64,000 nucleotides of DNA, from positions 1 through 64,000 of the forward strand of contig JAEUKE010000088.1 in the NCBI GenBank assembly GCA_016794345.1, read 5' to 3'. Below, one piece after another: positions 8,874 to 17,732 of this stretch. The notes under the pieces are model-generated. The model was given only the letters and a program-made list of their open reading frames with translations. It had not been told where the DNA came from and did not search any database. Origin of the DNA: Myxococcales bacterium (lineage in GTDB: Bacteria; Myxococcota_A; Polyangia; Polyangiales; Polyangiaceae). A program made the position numbers and the translations under genes. How positions within the stretch are numbered: position 1 is the stretch's first letter; every line of letters starts with the position of its first letter.

Positions 8874-10679
8874 CTGACTCCGCGGGCGCCTCGAACCGAC
8901 CACGTCCCGGCCCTCGACGGGCTCCGGGGTCTCGCGCTCGCGGGCGTGCTCGCGTTCCATGCCGGCGAGCGGCTCCCCGGCGGCTTCCTCGGGGTCGACC
9001 TGTTCTTCGTGCTCTCGGGGTATCTGATCACGCGCCTCCTCCTCGCGGAGCACGAGCGCTCGGGCAGGATCGATCTCGGGGCCTTCTGGGCGCGCCGCGC
9101 GCGCCGCCTCCTTCCGGCGCTCCTGGCGCTCATGCCGGCGATCGCGCTCTTCGCCCGGTTCGAGGCGCGGCCCGCCGATCTCGCCGCCCTCCGTTGGGAT
9201 GGCCTGGCCACGCTCGGCTACGTCGCCAACTGGCGCGCCGCGCTCTCATCGAGGAGCTACTGGGAGCTCTTCTCCGCTCCTTCGCCGCTGCAGCACACCT
9301 GGAGCCTCGCGATCGAGGAGCAGTTCTACGTGCTCTGGCCGATCCTGGTGCTCCTCGCGCTCCGGATCAAAGGGAGGCGAGCGCTCGTCGCGCTGATCGC
9401 CGCCACCGCTTGCGCCTCCGCCGTGGCCATGGCGGCGCTCTACGACCCGGAGCGCACCGCGCGCGTCTACTACGGCACCGACACCCGCGCCACCGGGATC
9501 CTCTTCGGCGCGCTCTTCGCGACCGTGAGGCAGCGGAGCGCGGGTGGCCAGCGGAGGGCGGGACACCTCCACGACGCGCTGGGCGTCCTCGGGCTCGCGA
9601 TCATCGGCGCCGCGTGGCTCCGGCTCGACGGGCGACACCCGCTCCTCTACCGAGGTGGCTTCTGGGTGACGGAGCTCGCGGCGGTGGGGCTCATCGCGTC
9701 CGTGACGGAGAGCCCGACCGGGGTCGTCGCGCGCGTGCTCTCTGCGCCGCCCCTCCGGCTGCTCGGGCTGGTCAGCTACGGGGCCTATCTCTGGCACTGG
9801 CCGGTCGCGGTCGTGTTGACGCCCGAGCGCGCCGGCGTGTCCGGCGCGGCCCTCGAGCTGGCTCGCTTCGCCGCGACCATGACCATTTCGTTTGCTTCGT
9901 ATCACCTCGTGGAGAAGCCGATCCGCGAGGGCCACACACGTGTGTCGCGCTCTCCGCTGGCCGCGGCCCTCGGCCTCGCCGGCGGCGCCGGCCTGCTCTT
10001 CGCCGGAACGGTGCCCCGCCCCGAGCCGCTGACGATGGCCGGCATCATGGACCAGCGCTCGCTCGCGCTCGCCGTTCGCGGGGAGGCGCCGGCCCGCGTT
10101 CGCATCGCGTTCCATGGCGACTCCACGGCCAACTCGCTCGGCTGGACGATGCGAGGGATCCGCGACCCGGGCGTCACGGTGCTGCTGGAGGGCGACGACG
10201 GGTTCAACCTGCTCCGTCGCGACCCTCCCGCCTGGCCGACCCGCCCCGCGGATGTCCGGGTGCTCCTCCTGGGCGGCGCATTCCTCTATGGCTTCCACGT
10301 CGGCAGCCAATGGACGAAAGCGTGCCAGACCCCGTGGGACAGCCTCTTCGAAGCGCAGCTCGACAAATGGCTGGCGAGCGCGGGTGACCACGCCGCGAGC
10401 CTCTGGGTCGCCACGGTCCCCTACCCGCTCGGCCCCTACGACTCCCCTCCCTACCGAGAGCAGGTCGACTGCATCAACCGGACGCTCCGGTCGGTGGCGG
10501 CAGCCCGCCGCATCCGGGTGCTGGAGCTCGGCGAGATGATCTGCCCGCGGGGCGAGTGCCGGCGGGAGCACGGCGGGGTGAAGCTGAGGCCCGACGGTGT
10601 CCACTACGATCTGGAGGGTGCGCGCGAGCTGGCGCGCGAGGTGCTCGCGCGGCTCGAGGGAGGGGCGCCCAAGGGCTGA
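8874..10679 (+). CDS. Acyltransferase-3 / SGNH O-acetyltransferase (OafA-like), apparent CTG start
   Basis: An integral membrane acyltransferase fused to a C-terminal SGNH hydrolase-like domain, the layout of OafA-type O-acetyltransferases that acetylate surface glycans or peptidoglycan. The family N-terminus PALDGLRGLALAGVLAFHAG is encoded upstream of the first GTG (8946). The frame is closed at 8862, leaving CTG at 8874 as the only plausible initiator (601 aa). Membrane helices run to about residue 370. DLFFVLSGYLITRLLL and TWSLAIEEQFYVLWP are signature blocks. The periplasmic domain has FHGDSTANSLGW (SGNH block I) and DGVHYDLEGA (catalytic D-x-x-H). It is divergent from trmO. Alternatively the true N-terminus was disrupted by a sequencing error. 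Confidence 0.85.
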   Translation: MTPRAPRTDHVPALDGLRGLALAGVLAFHAGERLPGGFLGVDLFFVLSGYLITRLLLAEHERSGRIDLGAFWARRARRLLPALLALMPAIALFARFEARPADLAALRWDGLATLGYVANWRAALSSRSYWELFSAPSPLQHTWSLAIEEQFYVLWPILVLLALRIKGRRALVALIAATACASAVAMAALYDPERTARVYYGTDTRATGILFGALFATVRQRSAGGQRRAGHLHDALGVLGLAIIGAAWLRLDGRHPLLYRGGFWVTELAAVGLIASVTESPTGVVARVLSAPPLRLLGLVSYGAYLWHWPVAVVLTPERAGVSGAALELARFAATMTISFASYHLVEKPIREGHTRVSRSPLAAALGLAGGAGLLFAGTVPRPEPLTMAGIMDQRSLALAVRGEAPARVRIAFHGDSTANSLGWTMRGIRDPGVTVLLEGDDGFNLLRRDPPAWPTRPADVRVLLLGGAFLYGFHVGSQWTKACQTPWDSLFEAQLDKWLASAGDHAASLWVATVPYPLGPYDSPPYREQVDCINRTLRSVAAARRIRVLELGEMICPRGECRREHGGVKLRPDGVHYDLEGARELAREVLARLEGGAPKG

Positions 10680-10734
10680 GCTCGGGAAGTGATTCTTTAC
10701 GCGCGCGCCGCGTCAGACGATACCGAGCCTCCCT

Positions 10735-12564
10735 ATGTTCTCTGCACCTCTCCGCCGCGCGCTCGCACCGCTCCTCCTCGTCGTCGCCCTGGGCTGCGGC
10801 GGCGCCTTCCGTCAGGCGATGGACCGCGGGGACGCGATGGCCGCATCGGGCAACTGGGACGCCGCGGCCGCCGCGTACGCGGAAGCGGTGCAGCTCGACC
10901 CGGAGGATGAGGAGGCACGCGCCAAGCTCCAGCAGGCCAAGCGGAGCCAGGCCGCGCGCCGCGTGGAGAAGGCCAAGGCGCTCCTCGCCGCCGGCAACGC
11001 CCGCGACGCGATGGTCCCCTTCTTCGAGGCGACGAAGATCGATCCATCGAACGCCGAGGCGAGGGACGGGTACGCGCGAGCGAAGAGCAAGGTCCTGACG
11101 GACGCCGAGACGGCCCTCGCGCAAGGCCAGCTCAAGCTCGCCTACGAGCTCGCGCGGCACGTCCTTCTGATCGAGCCCGCGGACGGGCAGGCCGCGGCGC
11201 TGGAGGCGAAGGCCAAGGAGAAGATCGCCGAGGCCGCCGTGGCACGCGCCGAGGAGAGCGAGAAGAAGGGACTCCTCTCGCTCGCGCTGGTCGACTACGG
11301 CGAGGCCCTCCAGTTCGCGCCGCGTCACCCCCGAGCCCAGGAGCGCGCCGCGGACATCCGAGGGCGCTTGCGGACGCAGGTCACGTATTGGGTAGCGCTC
11401 AAGAACTTCGACGGCGAAAAGCGCACGGATGACTTCGGCGCGGACGTGAACGCCGACGTCCTGTCTCGCCAGATCGACCCGAGCCTCCCGCTGCGGGTCG
11501 TCTCCTCGATGCCCGCGGAGCCGAAAGACAAGAGCTACCGGTTGCAGGGCATGCGGCTCGGCGGCGTGTTTCGCAACTACCAGTTCGACAGAACCTCCAG
11601 CCGCGCGGACCGGCGCTGCGAATACGTCTGCGGAAAGCAGCAGAAGCCCAACCCCCAATACGCGACCGCCGAGGCGGAGATGCGCGCCGCCCAATCGGCG
11701 CTGGGCTCCGCGGAGGGTCGAGTCAGCGCAGCGAAGGCCGCCGTGCCTGCCGCGGAGCGGGCCCGCGACTCCGCCAAACAACGCGCGGACTCGGCACGAC
11801 AGGAGCTCTCTCGCGCCGAGCAGGACCTCTCGTCGTGCAAATCGTCCTCGGGCGGGCAGGCGAACGCGTGCAATGCCGAGCAACAGCGCCGCGACCGCGC
11901 GAAGACCGAGGCGGACCGCGCCGAGACCGATCAGCGGGACGCCGAACGCGCCCTCGACGACGCCAAGGGGGAGCAGTCCGACGCCGAGAGCGATCTCACC
12001 TTCAAGCGAATGGATGCCGAATCGAAGAAGCGCGCGTTCGAGTCGACGCCCTCGACCATCGAGGTCGACAAGATCTGTCCGCATCGATACTCGGTCGAGA
12101 CCGTGCGCGTCGCGGGAGAGGTCGAGTGCGTGCTCCGCGGAGAGGGCCTCTACGACACGACGCCCGTCCTGAGCCGCCCGGTGACGGGCCGCTTCGCGAC
12201 GGAGGACGAGACGTTCCCGGCGCAGCCCGGTCTCTGCGCGGAGGTCGCCAAGGCGGACCCGCTCCGCTTGCCGTCGGAGGCCGACGTGAAGGCCCAGGTG
12301 CTCGCTTCGGCGATCTCGGCGACGACGACCGAGATCGTCGGGACCTTCGACGGCTATCGCCGCAACTACCTCGCCCGCGCGAGGGAGGCGGAGCGGGACG
12401 GCCGCGCGGACGAAGCGGCCGACCTGTACCTGCGGTTCCTGCTCACGCGCGGCGAGAAGGACAAGTCGCCGGACTTCGACACCGCCAAGAAGGCGCTGGC
12501 GAAGCTCCGCGGCGTGGAGAAGACCGCCGTGGAGCTCGCCATTTCGTCCGGCTCAGCGGGCTGA
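10735..12564 (+). CDS. TPR lipoprotein with central coiled-coil
   Basis: The protein is 609 aa. The lipoprotein signal ends LVVALGC with Cys21. Residues 25-230 contain TPR-like helical repeats (NWDAAAAAYAEAVQLDPED; GNARDAMVPFFEATKIDP; LALVDYGEALQFAPRHP). Residues about 315-440 form a long Ala/Arg/Glu-rich coiled coil with an embedded CKSSSGGQANAC loop. The remaining beta-type region has three or more cysteines and ends with another helical repeat. TPRs mediate protein-protein contacts, so a periplasmic or outer-membrane scaffold is the likely role, but no specific partner is indicated. It starts 55 bp after the acyltransferase and converges on the STAS-like gene, overlapping it by 12 bp. Confidence 0.8.
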   Translation: MFSAPLRRALAPLLLVVALGCGGAFRQAMDRGDAMAASGNWDAAAAAYAEAVQLDPEDEEARAKLQQAKRSQAARRVEKAKALLAAGNARDAMVPFFEATKIDPSNAEARDGYARAKSKVLTDAETALAQGQLKLAYELARHVLLIEPADGQAAALEAKAKEKIAEAAVARAEESEKKGLLSLALVDYGEALQFAPRHPRAQERAADIRGRLRTQVTYWVALKNFDGEKRTDDFGADVNADVLSRQIDPSLPLRVVSSMPAEPKDKSYRLQGMRLGGVFRNYQFDRTSSRADRRCEYVCGKQQKPNPQYATAEAEMRAAQSALGSAEGRVSAAKAAVPAAERARDSAKQRADSARQELSRAEQDLSSCKSSSGGQANACNAEQQRRDRAKTEADRAETDQRDAERALDDAKGEQSDAESDLTFKRMDAESKKRAFESTPSTIEVDKICPHRYSVETVRVAGEVECVLRGEGLYDTTPVLSRPVTGRFATEDETFPAQPGLCAEVAKADPLRLPSEADVKAQVLASAISATTTEIVGTFDGYRRNYLARAREAERDGRADEAADLYLRFLLTRGEKDKSPDFDTAKKALAKLRGVEKTAVELAISSGSAG

Positions 12565-12570
12565 GCCGGA
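12547..12570. terminator. Bidirectional hairpin containing both convergent stop codons
   Basis: A perfect 10-bp inverted repeat, TCCGGCTCAG / CTGAGCCGGA, with a CGGG loop. The plus-strand stop TGA (12562-12564) and the minus-strand stop (12553-12555) both lie inside the stem. A pyrimidine-rich CTCCTCTTT follows on the plus strand. It probably ends transcription from both sides. Confidence 0.65.
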
Positions 12571-12951
12571 CTCCTCTTTGAGGGCCCGCAGCTTCTCCAG
12601 CGCCGCGGCGCGCGTCGGCGCGAGGTGGAGCTTCACGCCGGCGCTGAAGCTCATCGAACGGCCCAACATGCGCACGAAGTCCTCGGTCGCGGCCATGATC
12701 ACGTGTTTGCCTCCGCCCTGCCGGAACAGCTCGAGCACCTCCCCGAGGATCTGACCGATCTCTTTATCCACGCCGGTGACGGCCAGCGTGTCGACGACGT
12801 TGTAAGTCTCGGCCCCGCGTTCCGTCCGCATGGCCTTGTACTTCTCCACCATGGAGTGGAGATCGGGGGCCGAGACGTGTCCCCGGTACACGAACTCGAC
12901 GGTGTCGAGAGAGAGGGGGGCGACGTCGCAGCTCTTCGGGTGGGTAGCCAA
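12553..12951 (-). CDS. Small STAS-like (SpoIIAA-type fold) protein
   Basis: The protein is 132 aa, cytosolic, with no signal peptide. The pattern is a short beta-hairpin (VEFVYRGHVSAPDL), a helix, a core strand (TYNVVDTLAVTGVD), a helix, then HVIMAATEDFVRMLGRSM and a C-terminal helix. This is the alternating beta/alpha order of STAS/SpoIIAA-like domains that act as regulatory binding modules. No phosphorylatable Ser at the classic position can be assigned with certainty. Two similar proteins are encoded at 14698-15153 and 38737-39174. It lies 13 bp downstream of the flavoprotein gene on the same strand, so the two may be co-transcribed. Confidence 0.6.
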   Translation of the reverse strand: MATHPKSCDVAPLSLDTVEFVYRGHVSAPDLHSMVEKYKAMRTERGAETYNVVDTLAVTGVDKEIGQILGEVLELFRQGGGKHVIMAATEDFVRMLGRSMSFSAGVKLHLAPTRAAALEKLRALKEESGSAR

Positions 12952-12964
12952 GCGATCCTCCGGA

Positions 12965-14452
12965 TTACGGAAAAATGCCTTGTCCCGGCGTGAGAACGCT
13001 GTTGGGGTCGTATTCGGCCTTCAGATCGAGCACGTCCTCCCATTTCTCACCGTAGTGGTCCTCCCAATCTGCCGGGTCGAATGGGATGCTGCTGATCGGG
13101 TACTTCTTGGACCCGACTGCCGCGGCGGCATCGTAGATCGAGCGGTTGAGGTCGACCAGCGCCTCGGGCACCCCCGGGATCGGCGGGGCGGTCCGGAGGA
13201 TGTCGAAGAGGAAAATGACGGGCTCGTCCGGCACCATGAAGAGAGGCCGGGTGAGGTTGGAACGGAGGAACGGATAAAAGAGGATGGGGTCCTGTGAGTC
13301 CGGCGCCACGGTGGAGAGGGCGATGCTCGCGACGTTCGCCGCCTCGCTCGCGGGAACGAAGAGATCGATCCACGGGTGGGGGAAGCCCCAGACCCCGATC
13401 AGCTTGAGGAAGGCGATCGTCGGCTCGAGCCGGCGGAGCCATTGCTCGTAGCCCTGGTCCTCGACGGTCGAGCTGTCGAACGACAATCCCGCGAGGAGTG
13501 CCCCGTCGTCCGGCGTGTCGGAGCCGGAGAACCAGGCGGCCGCCTCGATGGTGTACTGGAAGCCGCCCGCGCCGTTCGGCGCCGCCTGCCCCTCGAGGTA
13601 GTCGAACCGCTCTTCCTCCGCGAGGAAGGTCTGGTCGGCTACGTATTGCTCGATGTCCGAGTAGACGAGCCGGTAGATGCGCGCGCTCTCCGGTGCGGGC
13701 ACGAGCTTCACGGTGGCGCGTGTGATGATTCCGTATTGGCCCAGGCCGCCGAGGACGGCCTCGAAGAGCTTCCGCTTCTTCTTCTTCGAGCACTTCACGA
13801 GCTTGCCTTCACCCGTGACGACCTCCAGCTCGATGACGTTGTCGATCTGGACGCCGTTCAGGTTTGTCGCGCCGCCGATGCCGCCGACGCTGAGCGTGCC
13901 GCCGACGGAGAGGTCGAGGTAGTCCGTCAGGACGGGCGGGGTCAGCCCTTCGGCCACGGTCGCGGCGACGAGCTGGTTCCACGTGACGCCCGCGTCGACC
14001 ACCGCGCGGTCGCACTCGATCTCGTGGATCGTGTTCAACGTCCGCGAGTCGATCACGACGCCGCCCTCGACCTGGGCTTGCCCGAGCGTCGAGTGGCCTT
14101 GCCCGCGCATCGCGACCTTCAGGCCGCAGTCGTTCGCGTACTTCACCATCTTGCGGATGTCGTCGTCCGATCCCGGGCGGAGCACGGCGATGGGCGCGCG
14201 AGAGACGATGTGCCCGAAGTCATCCGCGGCTTCGGTGATCGCGTCCGGATCCACGGTGAGCTCGCCATCGAGGCCGGGGATCGAGATCTCCCCGCAGCAG
14301 TCGCCCCCGTGGCCATGTCCGTGCCCATGCCCATGCCCGCCGCCGTGAGCGTGCGCCTCGGTGATCCAGGAACGCTTGAGGGGATCGAACGCAACCACGG
14401 CGAGCGCCGCAGCGCCCGCGAGTACGGCTCTTCGTTGGATCGGTTTTGTCAT
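12965..14452 (-). CDS. Tat-exported FAD-linked oxidase, cytokinin dehydrogenase-like, with His/Gly-rich linker
   Basis: The protein is 495 aa with AGGAG six bases before the ATG. The N-terminus carries a twin-arginine signal (QRRAVLAGAAAL, Arg7-Arg8), then a linker of alternating His and Gly (His34-48) and Cys52-Cys53. The mature part is a PCMH/VAO-fold flavoprotein: MRGQGHSTLGQ with His120 matches the covalent FAD histidine motif of cytokinin oxidases, followed by LSVGGIGGATNLNGVQIDNV and LGQYGIITRATVKLVP. It ends DPNSVLTPGQGIF, like plant CKX proteins. The family oxidises N6-isoprenoid adenines with quinone-like acceptors; whether that is the substrate here is inference. The His-rich linker suggests metal binding. 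Confidence 0.85.
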   Translation of the reverse strand: MTKPIQRRAVLAGAAALAVVAFDPLKRSWITEAHAHGGGHGHGHGHGHGGDCCGEISIPGLDGELTVDPDAITEAADDFGHIVSRAPIAVLRPGSDDDIRKMVKYANDCGLKVAMRGQGHSTLGQAQVEGGVVIDSRTLNTIHEIECDRAVVDAGVTWNQLVAATVAEGLTPPVLTDYLDLSVGGTLSVGGIGGATNLNGVQIDNVIELEVVTGEGKLVKCSKKKKRKLFEAVLGGLGQYGIITRATVKLVPAPESARIYRLVYSDIEQYVADQTFLAEEERFDYLEGQAAPNGAGGFQYTIEAAAWFSGSDTPDDGALLAGLSFDSSTVEDQGYEQWLRRLEPTIAFLKLIGVWGFPHPWIDLFVPASEAANVASIALSTVAPDSQDPILFYPFLRSNLTRPLFMVPDEPVIFLFDILRTAPPIPGVPEALVDLNRSIYDAAAAVGSKKYPISSIPFDPADWEDHYGEKWEDVLDLKAEYDPNSVLTPGQGIFP

Positions 14453-14697
14453 GCAGCTCTCCTGAGAAAAGGAACCCCAGGCTTTTCAGATTCAGACACG
14501 TTCCTCATCTCGTCAACTCCGTGATGCGTCAGAACCGCTCAATTTCGTGGCAGTTCTCCCGAGTGATTCGAATCGCTCCAGGAGCCTGACGGAGCTGTTC
14601 GGCTGCGCTGTCGCGAGCTGGGGGATGAGGTGGGCGAAGCCACGACGGCTCGAGGTGCCTGCTTGCGCAGCGGGACGGAGCGCGCTTTCATCCGCCG
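14453..14697. other. Intergenic region between divergent genes
   Basis: 245 bp separate the CKX-like gene (minus) and a STAS-like gene (plus). Apart from the CKX-like ribosome site next to 14452, no operator, repeat or small gene could be recognised. Promoters for both genes must lie here. Confidence 0.4.
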
Positions 14698-15153
14698 ATG
14701 CTCACGAGGGTCGAGACCCCCTCCGGGGACGAGAGCTGGACGTCGCCACGCGGCACCCTGACGATTCGTCACCCGGCGCCTGGCGTGGTGTTGTTCGTCG
14801 AGAAGGGCTTCTTGGTTGGTGACTTCGCAGCACACATCAAGGCGCACAGCGATCGCGCGCTCGAGGAGTCGCCCGACATCACGCTCTTCGTCGACGCCTA
14901 CGAGCTCGAGGGCTACGACCCCGAGATCCGCAACGCGGGCTCCGCCTTCTTGAAGGAGCACGGCCACAAGGTGGTCGCGCAGCACATGCTCGTTCGGTCG
15001 CGCCTCACCAAGATGGGGCTCTCGGTCGTCAGCCTGATGTTCGGCGGGCTCATCAAGGGCCACCACGACCGCAACAGCTTCGACGGGGAGCTCGCGGGCT
15101 CGATTCGCAGCGCGCGATCGAAGAGCGGTATCACCGCCGCCGTGGGCGGCTAG
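14698..15153 (+). CDS. STAS-like (SpoIIAA-type) small protein
   Basis: The protein is 151 aa from the ATG at 14698 and soluble. Strand-helix alternation is seen as GTLTIRHPAPGVVLFVEKG, a helix (FAAHIKAHSDRALEES), the core strand DITLFVDAYELEGYD, a helix, then HKVVAQHMLVRS and a C-terminal helix. This is the order expected of STAS/SpoIIAA-like modules and similar in layout to the proteins at 12553-12951 and 38737-39174. These modules are common in myxobacteria and usually have no assigned partner. It is monocistronic and convergent with the papain-like gene, three bases apart. Function unknown. Confidence 0.65.
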   Translation: MLTRVETPSGDESWTSPRGTLTIRHPAPGVVLFVEKGFLVGDFAAHIKAHSDRALEESPDITLFVDAYELEGYDPEIRNAGSAFLKEHGHKVVAQHMLVRSRLTKMGLSVVSLMFGGLIKGHHDRNSFDGELAGSIRSARSKSGITAAVGG

Positions 15154-15156
15154 CAG

Positions 15157-16302
15157 TCAGAAGGGCCGCGGGACCGAGGGCGGCCAGAGCTGCTCGAGGC
15201 CGCTGGTCCACGCGGAGGGGATCGGCGCGGCGGGAAACTGGGGCCAAGGCCACGCGCCCGGCGACGGCAGCGCTGGCACCGCCGCGTCGGCGACGGTCAC
15301 GCGGTACGCGAAGTCGAGGTGTGTCCTGACCATGCTGTCATGAATCCACGCGTAGCCGCCGTGGCCCCAGGACCGCCCCCAGCTGTTGTGCATCAGGAAC
15401 TCGCGGCCGCCCGGCCCCGTTCGGTAGCCCTCGAGCACCACGGCGTGGCTGCTCGTCGCAGCCTCCACCGGGTACCACGGCAGGAGGCTCCCGCCGGATT
15501 GATTCAGGGCGTTCCAGGCGCCGTCTTCGAAGCGGAACGCGACCCAGATCGACTCTCCGCTCGCGAGCACGAGGGCTATCTGGTCGGTGTCGGCGGTCAT
15601 CTCTTCGTAGCCGAGGATGCGCAGCCGCCCGGAGGCGTCGGCGCGGTCGCGCTCGGAGAGGGTCATCGGGTCGGCCGCGCCCGGCGTGATGCCGTAGAGG
15701 CTGCGGCACGAGAGGCCCTGGTACTCCTGCGCGAAGCGGCAGGCGCGCGCCGAGTCCCAGGGCCACACCTGCTCCACCGCAAACGCGCGGCCCTTGAGCG
15801 AGCGACTGAAGTCGGTGGTCGGCGCGTAGGTCGCGAACACGTGCAGCGGAGACACGACGTCGGCTCGCCCCGCCCGGCGCGCGGCGTTGTCCAGCACGCT
15901 CGACATCGCAAAGCCCGCGCACGCGCCGACCTGCTCCTGGTCCTTCACCGGGCCGCTCAAGCCGTGCGCGCGCAGGTCCACCGCGGGCGGCAGCGAGCCC
16001 GCGGCGATCTCACGCTGGGCGTAAGCGGTCGCCTCCGCGAAGCGCTTCATCGCCGCGCAGTCGACACGTGAGGCGAGCTCCGGCGGGAGCCCCGGGGCCG
16101 GGCACGGCAGCTCCGCGAGGTGGCTCGTCACCGTGCGCGTCGTGGCGGCGACGAACGCCCACGGGCTGGGCGGAGGGAGCGGCACGAGCGGCGACGACAC
16201 GATCGCCTCGTCTACCGGGCCACGCGGCCCAGGCGAGGACGGCGAGGCGCAAGCGCAGAGAAACAGCGGGGCCACGATGGCCACACGGGGGAGTCGGTGC
16301 AT
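15157..16302 (-). CDS. Papain-like (C1A) cysteine peptidase lipoprotein
   Basis: The protein is 381 aa with a lipoprotein signal (LFLCACASP, Cys16 or Cys18). A Pro-rich spacer runs to about residue 50 and a pro-like region to 105. The catalytic domain then begins: [23 protein letters not shown] supplies oxyanion Gln122 and nucleophile Cys128, [12 protein letters not shown] the His, and [17 protein letters not shown] the Asn with the classic NSWG block. All three catalytic residues are present. The canonical CGSCWAF is replaced by ACAGFAM, as in many bacterial C1 peptidases. Surface-anchored proteolysis is inferred. It is divergent from thyA, with 64 bp between starts. Confidence 0.85.
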   Translation of the reverse strand: MHRLPRVAIVAPLFLCACASPSSPGPRGPVDEAIVSSPLVPLPPPSPWAFVAATTRTVTSHLAELPCPAPGLPPELASRVDCAAMKRFAEATAYAQREIAAGSLPPAVDLRAHGLSGPVKDQEQVGACAGFAMSSVLDNAARRAGRADVVSPLHVFATYAPTTDFSRSLKGRAFAVEQVWPWDSARACRFAQEYQGLSCRSLYGITPGAADPMTLSERDRADASGRLRILGYEEMTADTDQIALVLASGESIWVAFRFEDGAWNALNQSGGSLLPWYPVEAATSSHAVVLEGYRTGPGGREFLMHNSWGRSWGHGGYAWIHDSMVRTHLDFAYRVTVADAAVPALPSPGAWPWPQFPAAPIPSAWTSGLEQLWPPSVPRPF

Positions 16303-16366
16303 CGTGCTTCTGACGCGCCTGGTCGAGCATCGGCTCCGTCGAGACCGTGCTAAGGGACTCGCACCG

Positions 16367-17209
16367 ATGCGGGCCTATCTCGATCTCCTCCAGCGCATCC
16401 TCGACGAGGGGACCTCGCGCGACGACCGCACCGGGACGGGCACCCTCTCCATCTTCGGCCACCAGATGCGCTTCGATCTCGCGGCCGGCTTCCCCTTGCT
16501 CACGACAAAGAAGCTTCACCTCACGTCCATCATCCACGAGCTGCTCTGGTTCCTCAGCGGCTCGACCCACGTGAGGCCGCTGCAAGAGGCGGGCGTCCGC
16601 ATCTGGAACGAGTGGGCCACCGCCGAGCAGACCACCCGCTTCGGTCGCGCGGAGGGGGACCTCGGCCCGGTCTACGGCCATCAGTGGCGCAACTTCGGAG
16701 CGACGCAGCGAGCGGACGGCAGCTACGAGACGGACGGCGTCGATCAGATCCGCCGGGTGGTCGACGACATCCAGAAGAACCCGATGTCGCGTCGTCTGAT
16801 CGTCACCGGGTGGAACCCGAAAGAAGCCGACCAGGTGGCGCTGCCCCCGTGTCACACGCTCTTCCAGCTCTACGTGGCGAACGAGCGGCTGTCCTGCCAG
16901 CTCTACCAGCGGTCGGCGGACGTCTTCCTCGGCGTGCCGTTCAACATCGCGAGCTACGCGCTCCTGACGATGATGATCGCCCAGGTCACCGGGCTCCGGC
17001 CGGGGCACTTCGTGCACACGTTCGGCGACGCACACCTCTACAAGAACCACCTGGAGCAGGCCCGGCTGCAGCTCACCCGCGAGCCGCGCCCGTTGCCGCG
17101 CATGAAGCTGGACCCCTCCGTGACGGACCTCTTCGCGTTCCGCTTCGAGCACTTCACCCTCGAGGGGTACGACCCGCATCCCCACATCAAGGCGGACGTG
17201 AGCGTGTGA
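16367..17209 (+). CDS. thyA: Thymidylate synthase
   Basis: The protein is 280 aa from the ATG at 16367, with AAGGGA about 9 nt upstream. The frame is open further upstream but lacks family similarity there. It converts dUMP to dTMP using methylene-tetrahydrofolate. Visible signatures are [14 protein letters not shown] at the N-terminus, the active-site block [13 protein letters not shown] with the nucleophilic Cys, and [19 protein letters not shown] for phosphate and folate binding. Its stop overlaps the folA start as GTGA, the usual pairing since ThyA produces the dihydrofolate that FolA reduces. Confidence 0.98.
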   Translation: MRAYLDLLQRILDEGTSRDDRTGTGTLSIFGHQMRFDLAAGFPLLTTKKLHLTSIIHELLWFLSGSTHVRPLQEAGVRIWNEWATAEQTTRFGRAEGDLGPVYGHQWRNFGATQRADGSYETDGVDQIRRVVDDIQKNPMSRRLIVTGWNPKEADQVALPPCHTLFQLYVANERLSCQLYQRSADVFLGVPFNIASYALLTMMIAQVTGLRPGHFVHTFGDAHLYKNHLEQARLQLTREPRPLPRMKLDPSVTDLFAFRFEHFTLEGYDPHPHIKADVSV

Positions 17210-17700
17210 GCACGCCGCCGCTGCACCTGGTCGTCGCCGTCGGACGCGGCGGATGCATCGGCAAGGCCGGCGCGCTGCCGTGGCGCGTCCCCGAGGACCT
17301 GAAGCGGTTCAAGGCGATCACCCTCGGCCACGCGATCATCATGGGTCGAAAGACGTTCGAGTCGATCGGACGCGCGCTGCCGGGCAGGCGAAACCTGGTG
17401 GTGACGCGGGGCACACCGGTCCTGCCCGAAGGGGTCGAGCGCTGCAGCTCGCTGGAGGAGGCCGTCACGCGCGCCCGCGAGACCGACCCGGAGCCCATGG
17501 TGATCGGCGGGGGCCAGATCTACGCCGAGGCGCTCGCGCACGCGACCCACGTGCACCTCACCCGGGTGGACGCGAGCGTGGACGGCTGCGACGCGTTTTT
17601 CCCGGACCTCGATCCAGCCGTCTGGCGCGTCGTGTCGTCGGAGCCCGCCCAGACGGAAGGCGTCGTGTTCCTGCGCTACGAGCGCGTGAAGGAGACGTGA
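17206..17700 (+). CDS. folA: Dihydrofolate reductase
   Basis: The protein is 164 aa with a GTG start overlapping the thyA stop (GTGA). It reduces dihydrofolate to tetrahydrofolate with NADPH. Motifs in order: [20 protein letters not shown] (substrate loop), [13 protein letters not shown] with the conserved Asp/Glu region, [12 protein letters not shown] for NADPH binding, RRNLVVTR, and [12 protein letters not shown]. Length is normal for the family. Co-translation with ThyA keeps folate recycling matched to dTMP synthesis. Confidence 0.97.
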   Translation: MSTPPLHLVVAVGRGGCIGKAGALPWRVPEDLKRFKAITLGHAIIMGRKTFESIGRALPGRRNLVVTRGTPVLPEGVERCSSLEEAVTRARETDPEPMVIGGGQIYAEALAHATHVHLTRVDASVDGCDAFFPDLDPAVWRVVSSEPAQTEGVVFLRYERVKET

Positions 17701-17732
17701 GGGAGACGTCACGTTTCTGCTACGATGCGCGC

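Noticed and set aside
8782..9211. Upstream extension of trmO to 9211
   Set aside because: The extra 140 codons are Arg/Ser-rich, oppose conserved acyltransferase sequence and have no family match.
16133..16366. Upstream extension of thyA
   Set aside because: It opposes the signal peptide region of the papain-like gene; ThyA homology begins at the ATG at 16367, which has a ribosome site.
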